Position numbers and translations under genes: made by a program
DNA from: Dehalococcoidia bacterium
Lineage (GTDB): Bacteria > Chloroflexota > Dehalococcoidia > Lucifugimonadales > SHYT01
DNA length: 64,000 nt
Direction: 5' to 3'
Assembly (NCBI GenBank): GCA_009692665.1
Contig: SHYT01000009.1
Location: 1-64,000, forward strand
The notes under the pieces: generated by a model
Database searches by the model: none
Told to the model about the DNA's origin: nothing
What the model saw: only the letters and a program-made list of their open reading frames with translations
Shown here: positions 45,279 through 54,223 of the stretch, piece by piece
How the letters are laid out: every line of letters begins with the position of its first letter
How positions within the stretch are numbered: position 1 is the stretch's first letter

Positions 45279-45971
45279 ATGCCAGAGAAGATCACGCGAA
45301 GCTTTTCCACCTACCTGCGCCAGACTGCCGCAGCCGATTCCTGGGACGCCCAGTACGAGCACCCGTTTATCAAAGGCATCAGTGACGGCACGTTGAGCAT
45401 GCCCCGCTTCCGCTATTGGGTCCGGCAGGACGGCGTCTTCCTCATCGAGTATGCCCGTCTCCTCTCCCTCGCCGCCTCCCGCGGGCACGATCTCGACACC
45501 ATGACCCGCTTCGCCGCGCTCGCCCACCATACCCTCAAGACCGAAATGGCACTCCGCCGCGCCTACGCCAAGTCCATCGGCATCAGCGCCGCAGCCCTGG
45601 CGCGAGAGAAGCAAGGCCCAACCGCCTGGGCCTACATGGACTTCCTCGTGCGCACCGCAAACCTCGGCGGCTACGGCGACCTCTTGGCTGCCATCCTCCC
45701 CTACATGTGGGGCTCTTCAGACATAGCTTTACACCTGAAGAAGAAAGGACTCCCCAAGTCCCCCGGCTTCCGCAAGTGGATACAGTCCTACGCCTCGCCG
45801 GAGTTCGCGCAGCAAGCCGCCTGGTGCCGCAAAGTCGTAGACGCCGTCGCCAAAGAATCGCCCCCCGCCGACCTGCGCCGCATGGAGCAGGCCTTCATCG
45901 CCAGCGTCCGCTACCAGCTCGCTCTCTGGGACATGGCCTGGAAACAAGAGAAATGGGAAGAGCAATCCTGA
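45279..45971 (+). CDS. TenA-family protein, copy 2 (predicted catalytically altered)
   Basis: HPFIKGISDGTLSMPRFRYWVRQDGVFLIEYARLL; LPYMWGSSDIA; YQLALWDMAWKQEKW; clear paralog of the preceding gene. Confidence 0.87.
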   Translation: MPEKITRSFSTYLRQTAAADSWDAQYEHPFIKGISDGTLSMPRFRYWVRQDGVFLIEYARLLSLAASRGHDLDTMTRFAALAHHTLKTEMALRRAYAKSIGISAAALAREKQGPTAWAYMDFLVRTANLGGYGDLLAAILPYMWGSSDIALHLKKKGLPKSPGFRKWIQSYASPEFAQQAAWCRKVVDAVAKESPPADLRRMEQAFIASVRYQLALWDMAWKQEKWEEQS

Positions 45972-46024
45972 CGCACATCAGCATCGGCTCTAGCCCTATG
46001 CCTCAGTGCCAAGCTACTCGGCTC

Positions 46025-46257
46025 CGAGCAGGGGGCAGTGGGTCGATCCGAACCCACTAGGCTCACAATGTCCTCAATCGTCCAGGTGTGAGCGCCCACA
46101 CCTGCCGCTATCGCGGGTGTCTTTGAACACGGTTTCTCAGGGATTGGTGAGGCTATACGTAGTTGTAATGCATGTAGTGCAGAGCTACCGCGTGCTCAAG
46201 GTGGGCTATCTTCTTAGAGAACGCATTGGTAAGCCGAGTAAACCGTCTCATGCTCAT
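46025..46257 (-). pseudogene. IS1-like transposase C-terminal remnant
   Basis: Minus strand MSMRRFTRLTNAFSKKIAHLEHAVALHYMHYNYV* then, in another frame, TPAIAAGVGAHTWTIEDIVSLVG; characteristic C-terminus of IS1-like DDE transposases. Confidence 0.7.
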
Positions 46258-46488
46258 ATATTAACCAGAGCCATAACATTTGCTTAATTAACGTACCGTC
46301 AAGTGGCTGACCATCTCTTCCCCGCCGCTTTCTTAGCAATTTCACGCCTTTTTAGGAGCGCCTTTGCGCGGGCTGGGCCACCATTGGCTCTGCCCAACTT
46401 GCCAAGTGCGACGGCGGGCAGGTTTTTCTTGAGTCGAGAGCGCGGCACTGCCCAGCCGTCGTATACTGAACGGTACGAGGCGCACGTC

Positions 46489-48765
46489 ATGGTCGTCACC
46501 ATCGCACCCCTGCTGGAGAAGGTCGCCGCCTACCTCCCGCCAGAAAAAGTCCGCCTGGTGCAGGAGGCCTACGAGTTCGCCCGCGCCAAGCACGAGGGCC
46601 AAAAGCGCCTCACCGGCGAGCCCTACATCATCCACCCCATAGAGACCGCCTCCTACCTCGCAGACCTCTCGCTCGACGCCATCACCATCGCAGCAGCCCT
46701 CCTCCACGACGTCATCGAGGACTGCTACGTCACACAGGAAGAGCTCGCCGCCAGGTTCGGCGGCGACGTCGCCCGCCTCGTCGACGGCGTCACCAAGCTG
46801 TCCCTCCTCGATGCCCGCGTCGGCGGCGACGTGCCTCCTGTCCCCGCTCCCGGCCAGCGTTTGCCTGAAATCTTCGCGCCCACAAAAGAGCGCACCGACC
46901 AGATGCACCAGCAGGCGGAGAGCCTCCGTAAAATGCTCGTCGCCATGGCCCAGGACATCCGCGTCGTCATCATCAAGCTCGCTGACCGCCTCCACAACAT
47001 GCGCACCCTGGACGCCCACTCGCGGGAGCGCCAGGTCGCCATCGCCCAGGAGACTATGGACATCTACGCCCCCCTCGCCCACCGTCTGGGCATGTGGGAA
47101 ATCAAGTGGCAGCTCGAAGACCTCTCCTTCCGCCACCTCTGGCCGGACGACTACAAGCGCATCGCCCAGCTCCTCCAGACCCGCCGCGCGGAGCGCGAGG
47201 CCTACCTCGACCGCGTGGGCAACATCGTCCGCGATGCCCTCAAGGCGCAAGGCATTAAGGCCGATGTCTATGGCCGCCCCAAGCACCTCCACAGCGTCTT
47301 CCGCAAGATCGAAAAGTACGCGCAGCAAGGCAAGGAGTTCGTGGATATCTATGACCTCTACGCCATCCGCGTCATCGTCGACACGGAGGGCGATTGCTAC
47401 CACGCGCTCGGCATCATCCACAGCCTCTGGCACCCCATGCCCGGCCAGTTCGACGACTACATCGCCAACCCCAAGGAGAACCAGTACCGTTCGCTCCACA
47501 GCACGGTCATGTGCGAGGGCGGCACGCCTCTGGAAGTCCAGATCCGCACCCTGGAGATGCACCAGCTCGCTGAGTACGGTGTGGCCGCGCACGTGAAGTA
47601 CAAGGAAGGCGGCGCCGTAGTATCCAACAAGAGCGCGGGCTTTGAAGACAAAATGACTTGGCTCCGCCAGCTTCTGGAGTGGCAGCGCGACGTCTCCGGC
47701 GCCGAGGAGTTCGTGCAGTCCCTAAAGGCGGACCTCTTCCGCGATCAGGTTTTCGTCTATACCCCCAAAGGCGATATCAAGGAGCTGCCCGCCAACGCTA
47801 CGCCCCTGGACTTCGCTTACCACGTCCACACAGACCTGGGCCACCGCTGCATCGGCGCAAAGGTCAACAGCAAACTTGTGTCGCTGGACTACACCCTCCA
47901 GAACGGCGATACCGTGGAGATCATGGTCAGCAAGCTCGCCCGCGGCCCCAGCCTGGACTGGCTCAACGTGGAGCTTGGCTTCCTCCACACCGCGTCCGCC
48001 ATCACCAAGGTCAGGCAGTGGTTCCGAAAGCAGGAGCGCGGCGCCAGCGTGGAGCGCGGCCGCGACCTCCTCCACCGTGAGCTCAAGCGCCTCAGCCTCA
48101 AGTCCACGGAGACGGAAGTCGCCGAGCTCTTGGACTTTGAATCGGTCGACTTGCTCTTGGAGCAGATCGGCAACGGCGAGCTCAGCATGGCCCAGGTGGA
48201 GAATAAACTCCTCGCCTCAGAAGAGCCGCCCGCGCCTGAGGTCATCCCCACCACCAAGCCCAGCGTCCCCGTATCCGGCGCGCCCACCGGAAGCACCGGC
48301 ATCCGCGTCCTCGGCGTCGGCGACCTCCTCACCCGCATGGGCCGCTGTTGCGCGCCGCTCCCCGGCGACGACATCATCGGCTTCATCACCCGCAACACCG
48401 GCGTCACCGTCCACCGCAAAGACTGCAAGAACATCCTGCATGAGGACGAGCCCGAGCGTCTGGTCCAGGTATCATGGGGCCCCTCCAAGCACCTCTTCCC
48501 CGTCACCGTCCGCGTCGCCGCCTGGGACCGCGTCGGCCTCCTGCGAGACATCACCGCCCTCCTCGCCGCCGAGGACGTGAACATCACCGCCTCCCAGGTG
48601 GAGACTTCCCCGGAAGGCACCGCCCACATCAGCGTCGCCCTGGAAATCAGCAGCGTAGGCCAGCTAGGCAAACTCTTCAGCAAACTAGAAGCCATCAAAG
48701 GCGTCACGTCTGCCGTCCGCGCAGACTCCGGCGCCGGCGCCCGCGTGCGGGGATACGACTTGTAG
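46489..48765 (+). CDS. rel: RelA/SpoT-type (p)ppGpp synthetase/hydrolase
   Basis: HD domain AAALLHDVIEDCYVTQEELAARFG; synthetase DLYAIRVIVDTEGDCY; TGS VFVYTPKGDIKELPANATPLDFAYHVHTDLGHRCIGAKVN; C-terminal ACT. Confidence 0.96.
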   Translation: MVVTIAPLLEKVAAYLPPEKVRLVQEAYEFARAKHEGQKRLTGEPYIIHPIETASYLADLSLDAITIAAALLHDVIEDCYVTQEELAARFGGDVARLVDGVTKLSLLDARVGGDVPPVPAPGQRLPEIFAPTKERTDQMHQQAESLRKMLVAMAQDIRVVIIKLADRLHNMRTLDAHSRERQVAIAQETMDIYAPLAHRLGMWEIKWQLEDLSFRHLWPDDYKRIAQLLQTRRAEREAYLDRVGNIVRDALKAQGIKADVYGRPKHLHSVFRKIEKYAQQGKEFVDIYDLYAIRVIVDTEGDCYHALGIIHSLWHPMPGQFDDYIANPKENQYRSLHSTVMCEGGTPLEVQIRTLEMHQLAEYGVAAHVKYKEGGAVVSNKSAGFEDKMTWLRQLLEWQRDVSGAEEFVQSLKADLFRDQVFVYTPKGDIKELPANATPLDFAYHVHTDLGHRCIGAKVNSKLVSLDYTLQNGDTVEIMVSKLARGPSLDWLNVELGFLHTASAITKVRQWFRKQERGASVERGRDLLHRELKRLSLKSTETEVAELLDFESVDLLLEQIGNGELSMAQVENKLLASEEPPAPEVIPTTKPSVPVSGAPTGSTGIRVLGVGDLLTRMGRCCAPLPGDDIIGFITRNTGVTVHRKDCKNILHEDEPERLVQVSWGPSKHLFPVTVRVAAWDRVGLLRDITALLAAEDVNITASQVETSPEGTAHISVALEISSVGQLGKLFSKLEAIKGVTSAVRADSGAGARVRGYDL

Positions 48766-48840
48766 GTATCCTACACTCCAACTATCCAAGCCTGCGCGCG
48801 CCGTGTTTCTGAAGCCGGAAACGACCTCAAAACATGTTCA

Positions 48841-49194
48841 GTGAAACGTGATGCTGATGCTCACGATTCAAAGGATCCGTCCATAAAATACGAGTACCTT
48901 TCCTGCAAAGAGGGAGGCTCTGGCCAACTCGACAGGATGTTTAATGAACCCCCTGACAAGCGACGAGAATCCTTGTTGCGGATTACGAGGAACAAGAAAG
49001 TGTTCTTTGCGGTTTTCTATTCTTCGAATCAGACCAAGGTCAAGGTCATTTATGAACTTGAGCCTAATGTCGTCCTTATAGAAACGGAACGTCAACTTAG
49101 CCGCAGCAGAAATGCAATATCGCACGTCGGATTTTCCGAGGACTGGGTCCGAACGAACGGAAAAGTCGTTTTTAGCGACAGCAATGCAGGTTAG
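48841..49194 (+). CDS. Hypothetical protein (orphan, lower-GC)
   Basis: 117 aa ORF from GTG; codon usage looks less GC-rich than neighbours. Confidence 0.35.
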   Translation: MKRDADAHDSKDPSIKYEYLSCKEGGSGQLDRMFNEPPDKRRESLLRITRNKKVFFAVFYSSNQTKVKVIYELEPNVVLIETERQLSRSRNAISHVGFSEDWVRTNGKVVFSDSNAG

Positions 49195-49367
49195 CGGGCG
49201 ATGCGGACTGACTGTTCCTTTGGGTAGGAAGATCTGATAGGCACTGTGAAACTTCCGCGCTAAGACCAGAAGAACCACATTATTTCCAGGTAGGAGTTCT
49301 CAACCATAGAAACGCCTCTGCTACGCTCCCCCCCCAAGCACATCCCGTCACACAGGTGCCACCACCC

Positions 49368-49819
49368 ATGACCACCCGCCCCCTGCCACCCTCTACACCG
49401 ATGGCGCATGCCTGCGCAACCCCGGCCCGGGCGGCTACGGCGCCGTGCTCCTGCACAACGGCGCGCGCCAGGAGCTCTCCGGCGGCTTTCGCCTCACCAC
49501 CAACAACCGCATGGAAATCCTGGCCGCCATAGAAGGCCTCGCCGCCCTCAAAGACCCCGCCAAAGTCACCGTCTACAGCGACTCACAGTACGTCGTCAAC
49601 ACCATCCAGAAAGGTTGGGCGCGCAAATGGCGAGCCAACAACTGGATGCACAACAAAGAAGAGCGCGCCGTTAACCCGGACCTCTGCGCCCACCACGACG
49701 TCACCTTCCAGTGGGTCCGAGGCCACAACGGCATCCCGGAAAACGAGCGCTGCGACTGCCTCGCCGTCCAGGCCGCCACCGCCAACCCCCAGCGCCCAGA
49801 CCCCGGCTACAAATCCTAG
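49368..49819 (+). CDS. rnhA: Ribonuclease HI; apparent 1-nt frameshift at C5 run near the N-terminus
   Basis: ATLYTDGACLRNPGPGGYGAVLLHNGARQELSGGFRLTTNNRMEILAAIEGL...VYSDSQYVVNTIQKGW...WVRGHNGIPENERCDCLA; the only upstream ATG (49368) is out of frame by one base. Confidence 0.85.
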
Positions 49820-49870
49820 TTCGCTGCTCCGCCCTCCCTTTTAGGGGAAGGCGCAGACTCTGAGCCGGGC

Positions 49871-50030
49871 CGAAGAGGATCGAGGGAGAGGTCGGGGTGG
49901 CATGGGGTGGCCGTACTTCGTCGCCCACCCCATGTGGTATACTTTTTCTAATCTATCCCGCCCGTCCGCACCGTCCTTCCCTCCCCTCATGGGAGAGGGA
50001 TCGAGGGTGAGGTTAATCATGAGGAGGTTC
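49871..50030. repeat. GA-rich 'gatcgaggg(a/t)gaggt' repeats and hairpin upstream of rpsT
   Basis: gaggatcgagggagaggtcggggtgg; gggagagggatcgagggtgaggtt; CATGGGGTGG/CCACCCCATG stem at 49901-49934. Confidence 0.5.
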
Positions 50031-50032
50031 CC

Positions 50033-50281
50033 TTGCCCAGCGAAAAGTCCCACCGAGTATCCGTGCGCAAAAACGTCCGCAACCGGGCTGAGCGCAGCGC
50101 CGTCCGCACCGTTCGCAGCAACGCCATGGCCGTCGCCGCCGAAGGTGGCGCGAACGCCGCCAAGACCGTCAAGTCTGCCATCGCTGCCGTAGACCGCGCC
50201 GGCCGCAAGCACACCATCCACACCAACAAGGCCTCGCGCCAAAAGTCCCAGCTCATGCGCGCCATGAACAAAAAAGTCTAA
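50033..50281 (+). CDS. rpsT: 30S ribosomal protein S20 (TTG start)
   Basis: MPSEKSHRVSVRKNVRNRAERSAVRTVRSNAMA...HTNKASRQKSQLMRAMNKKV; RBS gaggagg. Confidence 0.92.
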   Translation: MPSEKSHRVSVRKNVRNRAERSAVRTVRSNAMAVAAEGGANAAKTVKSAIAAVDRAGRKHTIHTNKASRQKSQLMRAMNKKV

Positions 50282-50299
50282 CATCACTTCCAGCACACC

Positions 50300-50336
50300 A
50301 AGACACCCGCTATCAATCGGTAAACGGGTGTCTTTT
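50300..50336 (+). terminator. rpsT terminator
   Basis: AAGACACCCG...CGGGTGTCTTTT. Confidence 0.85.
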
Positions 50337-50430
50337 CTTGCCCGCCGCATCCCGTATCCTGTTATTTTTGTGTCTTTAGGGATTTGTGAGCGGAGTGTAA
50401 CGCAGTCGAAGCTTGTTCTGAGGTATGAGG

Positions 50431-50580
50431 GGAATCTCTAATTAACTATCAATCTATCAAACAAATTTCCCTCTCCAGCAGGGAGAGGGACTAAGGGAGA
50501 GGTTGGGGAGTGGGGAGGCCGACATTCGCTTGTTCACGCAACAAAGACAGATGCAAGCACCGTCGCTAAGCCACTCACGA
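50431..50580 (+). repeat. ~150-bp direct repeat, copy A
   Basis: ggaatctctaattaactatcaatctatcaaacaaatttccctctccagcagggagagggactaagggagaggt...; partner 51171-51321. Confidence 0.9.
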
Positions 50581-50665
50581 TCAAGACTGAGTCGCAGACC
50601 CCGAGCCGTGCCAAGGTGTCTGTCGAACAGCACATCCGCCCTTGAAAACACGCTACGATGAGCCC

Positions 50666-51106
50666 ATGAAACCAGAAAAACACTCCGTCGCCCTGGTCAT
50701 CCACGACGCCAGTCATCCCGGCCTCGTCCTCACCGTACTCCGCCCGCCGGACGACGACGAGCTCCCTAACATCTGGGGTCTCCCCGCAGGCTCCCTTAAG
50801 CCAGGTGAGACCGTCCAGACCGCCGCCATCCGCGTCGGACGCCAGAAGCTCGGCGTCACCCTCGCCGTCGAAGGCCCCATCGCCCTCGGCCAGCAAGAGC
50901 GCCCTGACTACCTCCTCACCATGACCCTGCTCCAGGCCCGCATCACCGCCGGCAAAGACGCAGGCATGCCAGCGACCCACTCAATGAACAACAAAAACGC
51001 TGGCATCACCCTCTACGCCGCCCTCCGATGGGCCCTCGCCGATGCCCTGGAAGAAGGCTCCCTCTGCTGCCAGCTCTATCTGCAACACCACCGCGCTACT
51101 CGCTAA
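50666..51106 (+). CDS. Nudix-fold protein with degenerate Nudix box
   Basis: KHSVALVIHDASHPGLVLTVLRPPDDDELPNIWGLPAGSLKPGETVQTAAIRVGRQKLGV; Nudix layout but REUxEE replaced by RVGRQK. Confidence 0.75.
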   Translation: MKPEKHSVALVIHDASHPGLVLTVLRPPDDDELPNIWGLPAGSLKPGETVQTAAIRVGRQKLGVTLAVEGPIALGQQERPDYLLTMTLLQARITAGKDAGMPATHSMNNKNAGITLYAALRWALADALEEGSLCCQLYLQHHRATR

Positions 51107-51170
51107 CCTGCGCGCCCAGTTTGTCATGCCGAGCGCAGAGCATTGGCCCCTCCTTGTCCCAAGGAACGAA

Positions 51171-51321
51171 GGAAATCTCTAATTAACTATTAATCTACCA
51201 AATAAATTTCCCTCTCCAGTAGGGAGAGGGACTAAGGGAGAGGTCGGGGAGCGGGGAGGCCCACATTCGCTGTTCACGCAGCAAAGACAGCCGCAAACAC
51301 CGTCACCAAACCACTCACAGC
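51171..51321 (+). repeat. ~150-bp direct repeat, copy B
   Basis: ggaaatctctaattaactattaatctaccaaataaatttccctctccagtagggagagggactaagggagaggt... Confidence 0.9.
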
Positions 51322-51635
51322 GCCTGCTTTAGCAGTGCCACCCACCGCTTGACCCAACACCATGTCCGCCACTAGTATTGTGGTATGCATAAATCATACA
51401 TGTTGGCCGCAAACCTCGCCGAGTGTTACCCGCCTGCCAACAGTAGGCCGTAGACCCTGAGCCGAAGCCGAAGGGCACGCCACCCGCACCAAAACTCGGC
51501 GCGAGCCTACTGATTTGTTTTTAAATTTCTGAAAAACAAATATTCAAATCACGCACAAGGCCATGATGCGCTGGAAGCGTTCCAAAACAATTTGAATCAA
51601 AAAACAAATGTCCAGGATCAAAGCACAAAAAGGGG

Positions 51636-52490
51636 TTAGTTTTGCACGATACCCGTGACTAGCAACCCCAGTATCAGCACTCCCAGCGCCAGCCGGTACC
51701 AAATGAACACAAACGTCGAGTGCCGCTGCAGATACCGCAGCAGGAACGCAATCGATGCGTAGCCGGACAGCCCAGCCACCAGCGTCGCTATCACCAGCGT
51801 CGGCAGTGGCACAGACACAAGCTTCATCGCCTTCGGCAGCGCCAGCAGCCCGCTCGCTCCAATCGCCGGAATCGACAGCAGGAACGAGAACCGCGCCGCT
51901 GACTCGCGCGTCAGTCCGGCAAACAGCCTGCCCGTCATCGTCGTCCCGCTCCGGGAAGCCCCTGGCACCAGCGACACCACTTGCGCCGCGCCTACAACCA
52001 GCGCATCAGACCATCGCAGCATTTTTATATCCCGATTGCGTGAGCTCACCGCCTCAGCAACCCATAATAGGAGGGCCAGCCCAGTGACAACGCCCGCAAT
52101 CACCCACAGGTTCTTCGTCAGGCTCCCCTCAATCACGTCGCGGAACGCCAGCCCAACCACGGCAATCGGAATGGTGCTCAGCAGCACCAGCCAGCCTAGC
52201 CTGGCGTTGCGCCGGTCCTCCTCGCTCGCCGCCCGGCGCGTCACCACAGACGCGCTGCTCACCATAAGCCCGCGGACAATCCGCAGGATATCCGAGAAGA
52301 AGTACCCTATGACCGCCACCAGCGGCCCCATCTGCACCACGGCAAGAAACGCCGTCCACTGCTCCGGGTGCTGCGCGTCAATGAGCCCCAGCAGCTTGCC
52401 CGCAATCGTCAGGTGCCCCGTGCTGCTTATGGGAATGAACTCGGTCGGGCCCTCAACCAGCCCCAAAAGAATCGCCTGCCAGAACGCCAT
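51636..52490 (-). CDS. uppP: Undecaprenyl-diphosphatase
   Basis: MAFWQAILLGLVEGPTEFIPISSTGHLTIAGKLLG; SLVPGASRSGTTMTGRLFAGLTRESAARFSFLLSIPA. Confidence 0.95.
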   Translation of the reverse strand: MAFWQAILLGLVEGPTEFIPISSTGHLTIAGKLLGLIDAQHPEQWTAFLAVVQMGPLVAVIGYFFSDILRIVRGLMVSSASVVTRRAASEEDRRNARLGWLVLLSTIPIAVVGLAFRDVIEGSLTKNLWVIAGVVTGLALLLWVAEAVSSRNRDIKMLRWSDALVVGAAQVVSLVPGASRSGTTMTGRLFAGLTRESAARFSFLLSIPAIGASGLLALPKAMKLVSVPLPTLVIATLVAGLSGYASIAFLLRYLQRHSTFVFIWYRLALGVLILGLLVTGIVQN

Positions 52491-52769
52491 GCCAACCCCG
52501 CCCTCGTGCGTTAAGCCTCGTACTAGCCTACTCCCTCGTCTCACAGGCGGAAAGGTAGCTTCAAGCATTCTGCGACACCCGAAGGACATGGGCCATTGCG
52601 GGCCAGTTGTTGCAAGATGGACGCATTCTCGCAGCGTCCAAGGCGCATGTGGAGTGGAATTCGTCAGGGCAGATGGAGTACAGAAAGCCCTGCCCGCAAG
52701 CAGCTTCACGGTTCCTTTTCATCCCAGAGTATGGCACCCTACATATAGCCGGACTCAGGACGTCACCAT

Positions 52770-53975
52770 ATGGAGCCGCGCGTCACCGTCAACTTCTTCC
52801 ACGAAATCGCGCTCAAGGGCGATAACCGCCCCATGTTCTCGCGCCAGGTGGCTGCCAATATCCGCCACGCCATCGATGGCACCGGCGCACACATGCTCAA
52901 CGCGCGTCCTATGACCGCTGCGCTCACCTATCCAGGCAACGATAAGTGGCCTGTCCTAAAAGAGCGGCTTGAGCACCTCCCCGGTGTGGAGCGCTTCGCC
53001 CGCGCTTATCCCGTCCTCGCCGCTCTGGACGCTATGCAAGCTGGGATCCGTGAATTGCTGACCATCGCGCCCAAAGCGCGCAGCTTCCGTATCACCGCCA
53101 GCCGCAGCGACAAGAACTTCCCGCTCACGTCGCCAGACCTCAACGCCAAGCTCGGCGATTTCGTGAAGACTGAGACCGGCTTGGCTGTTAGCCTTTTAGC
53201 CCCGGACCTGAACATCCGCGTCCACATCGAGCATGGCACTGCCTACCTATCCTTAGAAGACTGGCCTGGCATTCGCGGCATGCCGGTGGGCGTCAGCGGC
53301 CACGTCGTCGCGCTTCTCTCTGGCGGCATAGACTCGCCTGTCGCCGCCTACCAGATGATGCTTCGGGGCTGCCGCGTCACCTTTGTCCACTTCCACAGCT
53401 TCCCTCTTGTGGAAGGCACCTCCCGCGAGAAGGCGGAGGACCTGGTGAACGTCCTGACCCGTTACCAGTTCCGCTCCCGCCTGCATATGGTCTCCCTTGC
53501 GGACATCCAGAAGCGCATCCTGCTGGACGCGCCGCCGGAGTACCGCGTCGTCCTCTACCGCCGCTTCATGCTCCGCATCGCTGAGGAAATCGCCCGCCGG
53601 GAGCATGCCCTCGCCCTCATCACCGGCGAAAGCCTTGGTCAAGTTGCATCGCAGACTCTCGAGAACATGCAGGCCATCAGCCTGGTCATGCAGCGACTGC
53701 CCATCCTTCGCCCGCTCATCGCCTACGAGAAAGAGGACATCGTCCGCCACGCCCGCAAGCTCGGCACCTACGATATCTCCATCCAGCCGGACCAGGACTG
53801 CTGCTCTCTCTTTGTGCCGAACCACCCCGTCACCCGTGCCGTCCCTGAAGACGTCACCAAAATGGAAGAGCCGCTGGACGTCTCAACCATGGTGCAAGCT
53901 GCTGTGGACGCCGCCGACCTCCGCCGATTTACGTGGCCACCTGTTCCAGGGCGTGCAACCGCCCTCGATCACTAA
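52770..53975 (+). CDS. thiI: tRNA 4-thiouridine synthetase ThiI
   Basis: THUMP domain; VVALLSGGIDSPVAAYQMMLRGCRVTFVHFHSFP; ITGESLGQVASQTLENM; DQDCCSLFVPNHPVT. Confidence 0.95.
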   Translation: MEPRVTVNFFHEIALKGDNRPMFSRQVAANIRHAIDGTGAHMLNARPMTAALTYPGNDKWPVLKERLEHLPGVERFARAYPVLAALDAMQAGIRELLTIAPKARSFRITASRSDKNFPLTSPDLNAKLGDFVKTETGLAVSLLAPDLNIRVHIEHGTAYLSLEDWPGIRGMPVGVSGHVVALLSGGIDSPVAAYQMMLRGCRVTFVHFHSFPLVEGTSREKAEDLVNVLTRYQFRSRLHMVSLADIQKRILLDAPPEYRVVLYRRFMLRIAEEIARREHALALITGESLGQVASQTLENMQAISLVMQRLPILRPLIAYEKEDIVRHARKLGTYDISIQPDQDCCSLFVPNHPVTRAVPEDVTKMEEPLDVSTMVQAAVDAADLRRFTWPPVPGRATALDH

Positions 53976-54223
53976 GTTATGTTCGGCGACCAGGTGGTGA
54001 CGCCCGCGCTCGTCTTGACACTCATTAGATTTGTCATACACTTCGTAAGATAGAAGAAAGCGCGAAGGGGCAAACCCTTCGTCCTGTTGCTCTTGGGAGA
54101 GCTCAATATGCTGAGCCTATACGCTGCAGCCGTCTCTTCGTTGTCTCGTTGCTACACCTCCCCATACGCCACACTCGCACGCTTCGCTTTCGCTCTCACG
54201 GCCGCGCTCGTCGGAGGTGCCGT

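Noticed and set aside
46342-47592. 416-aa minus-strand ORF antisense to rel
   Set aside because: Overlaps conserved HD/synthetase domains of rel; composition (Asp/Glu/Val-rich) typical of antisense translation.
50463-51260. Possible CRISPR from repeated GA-rich units
   Set aside because: Only two ~150-bp copies ~740 bp apart with a gene between; no regular repeat-spacer array.
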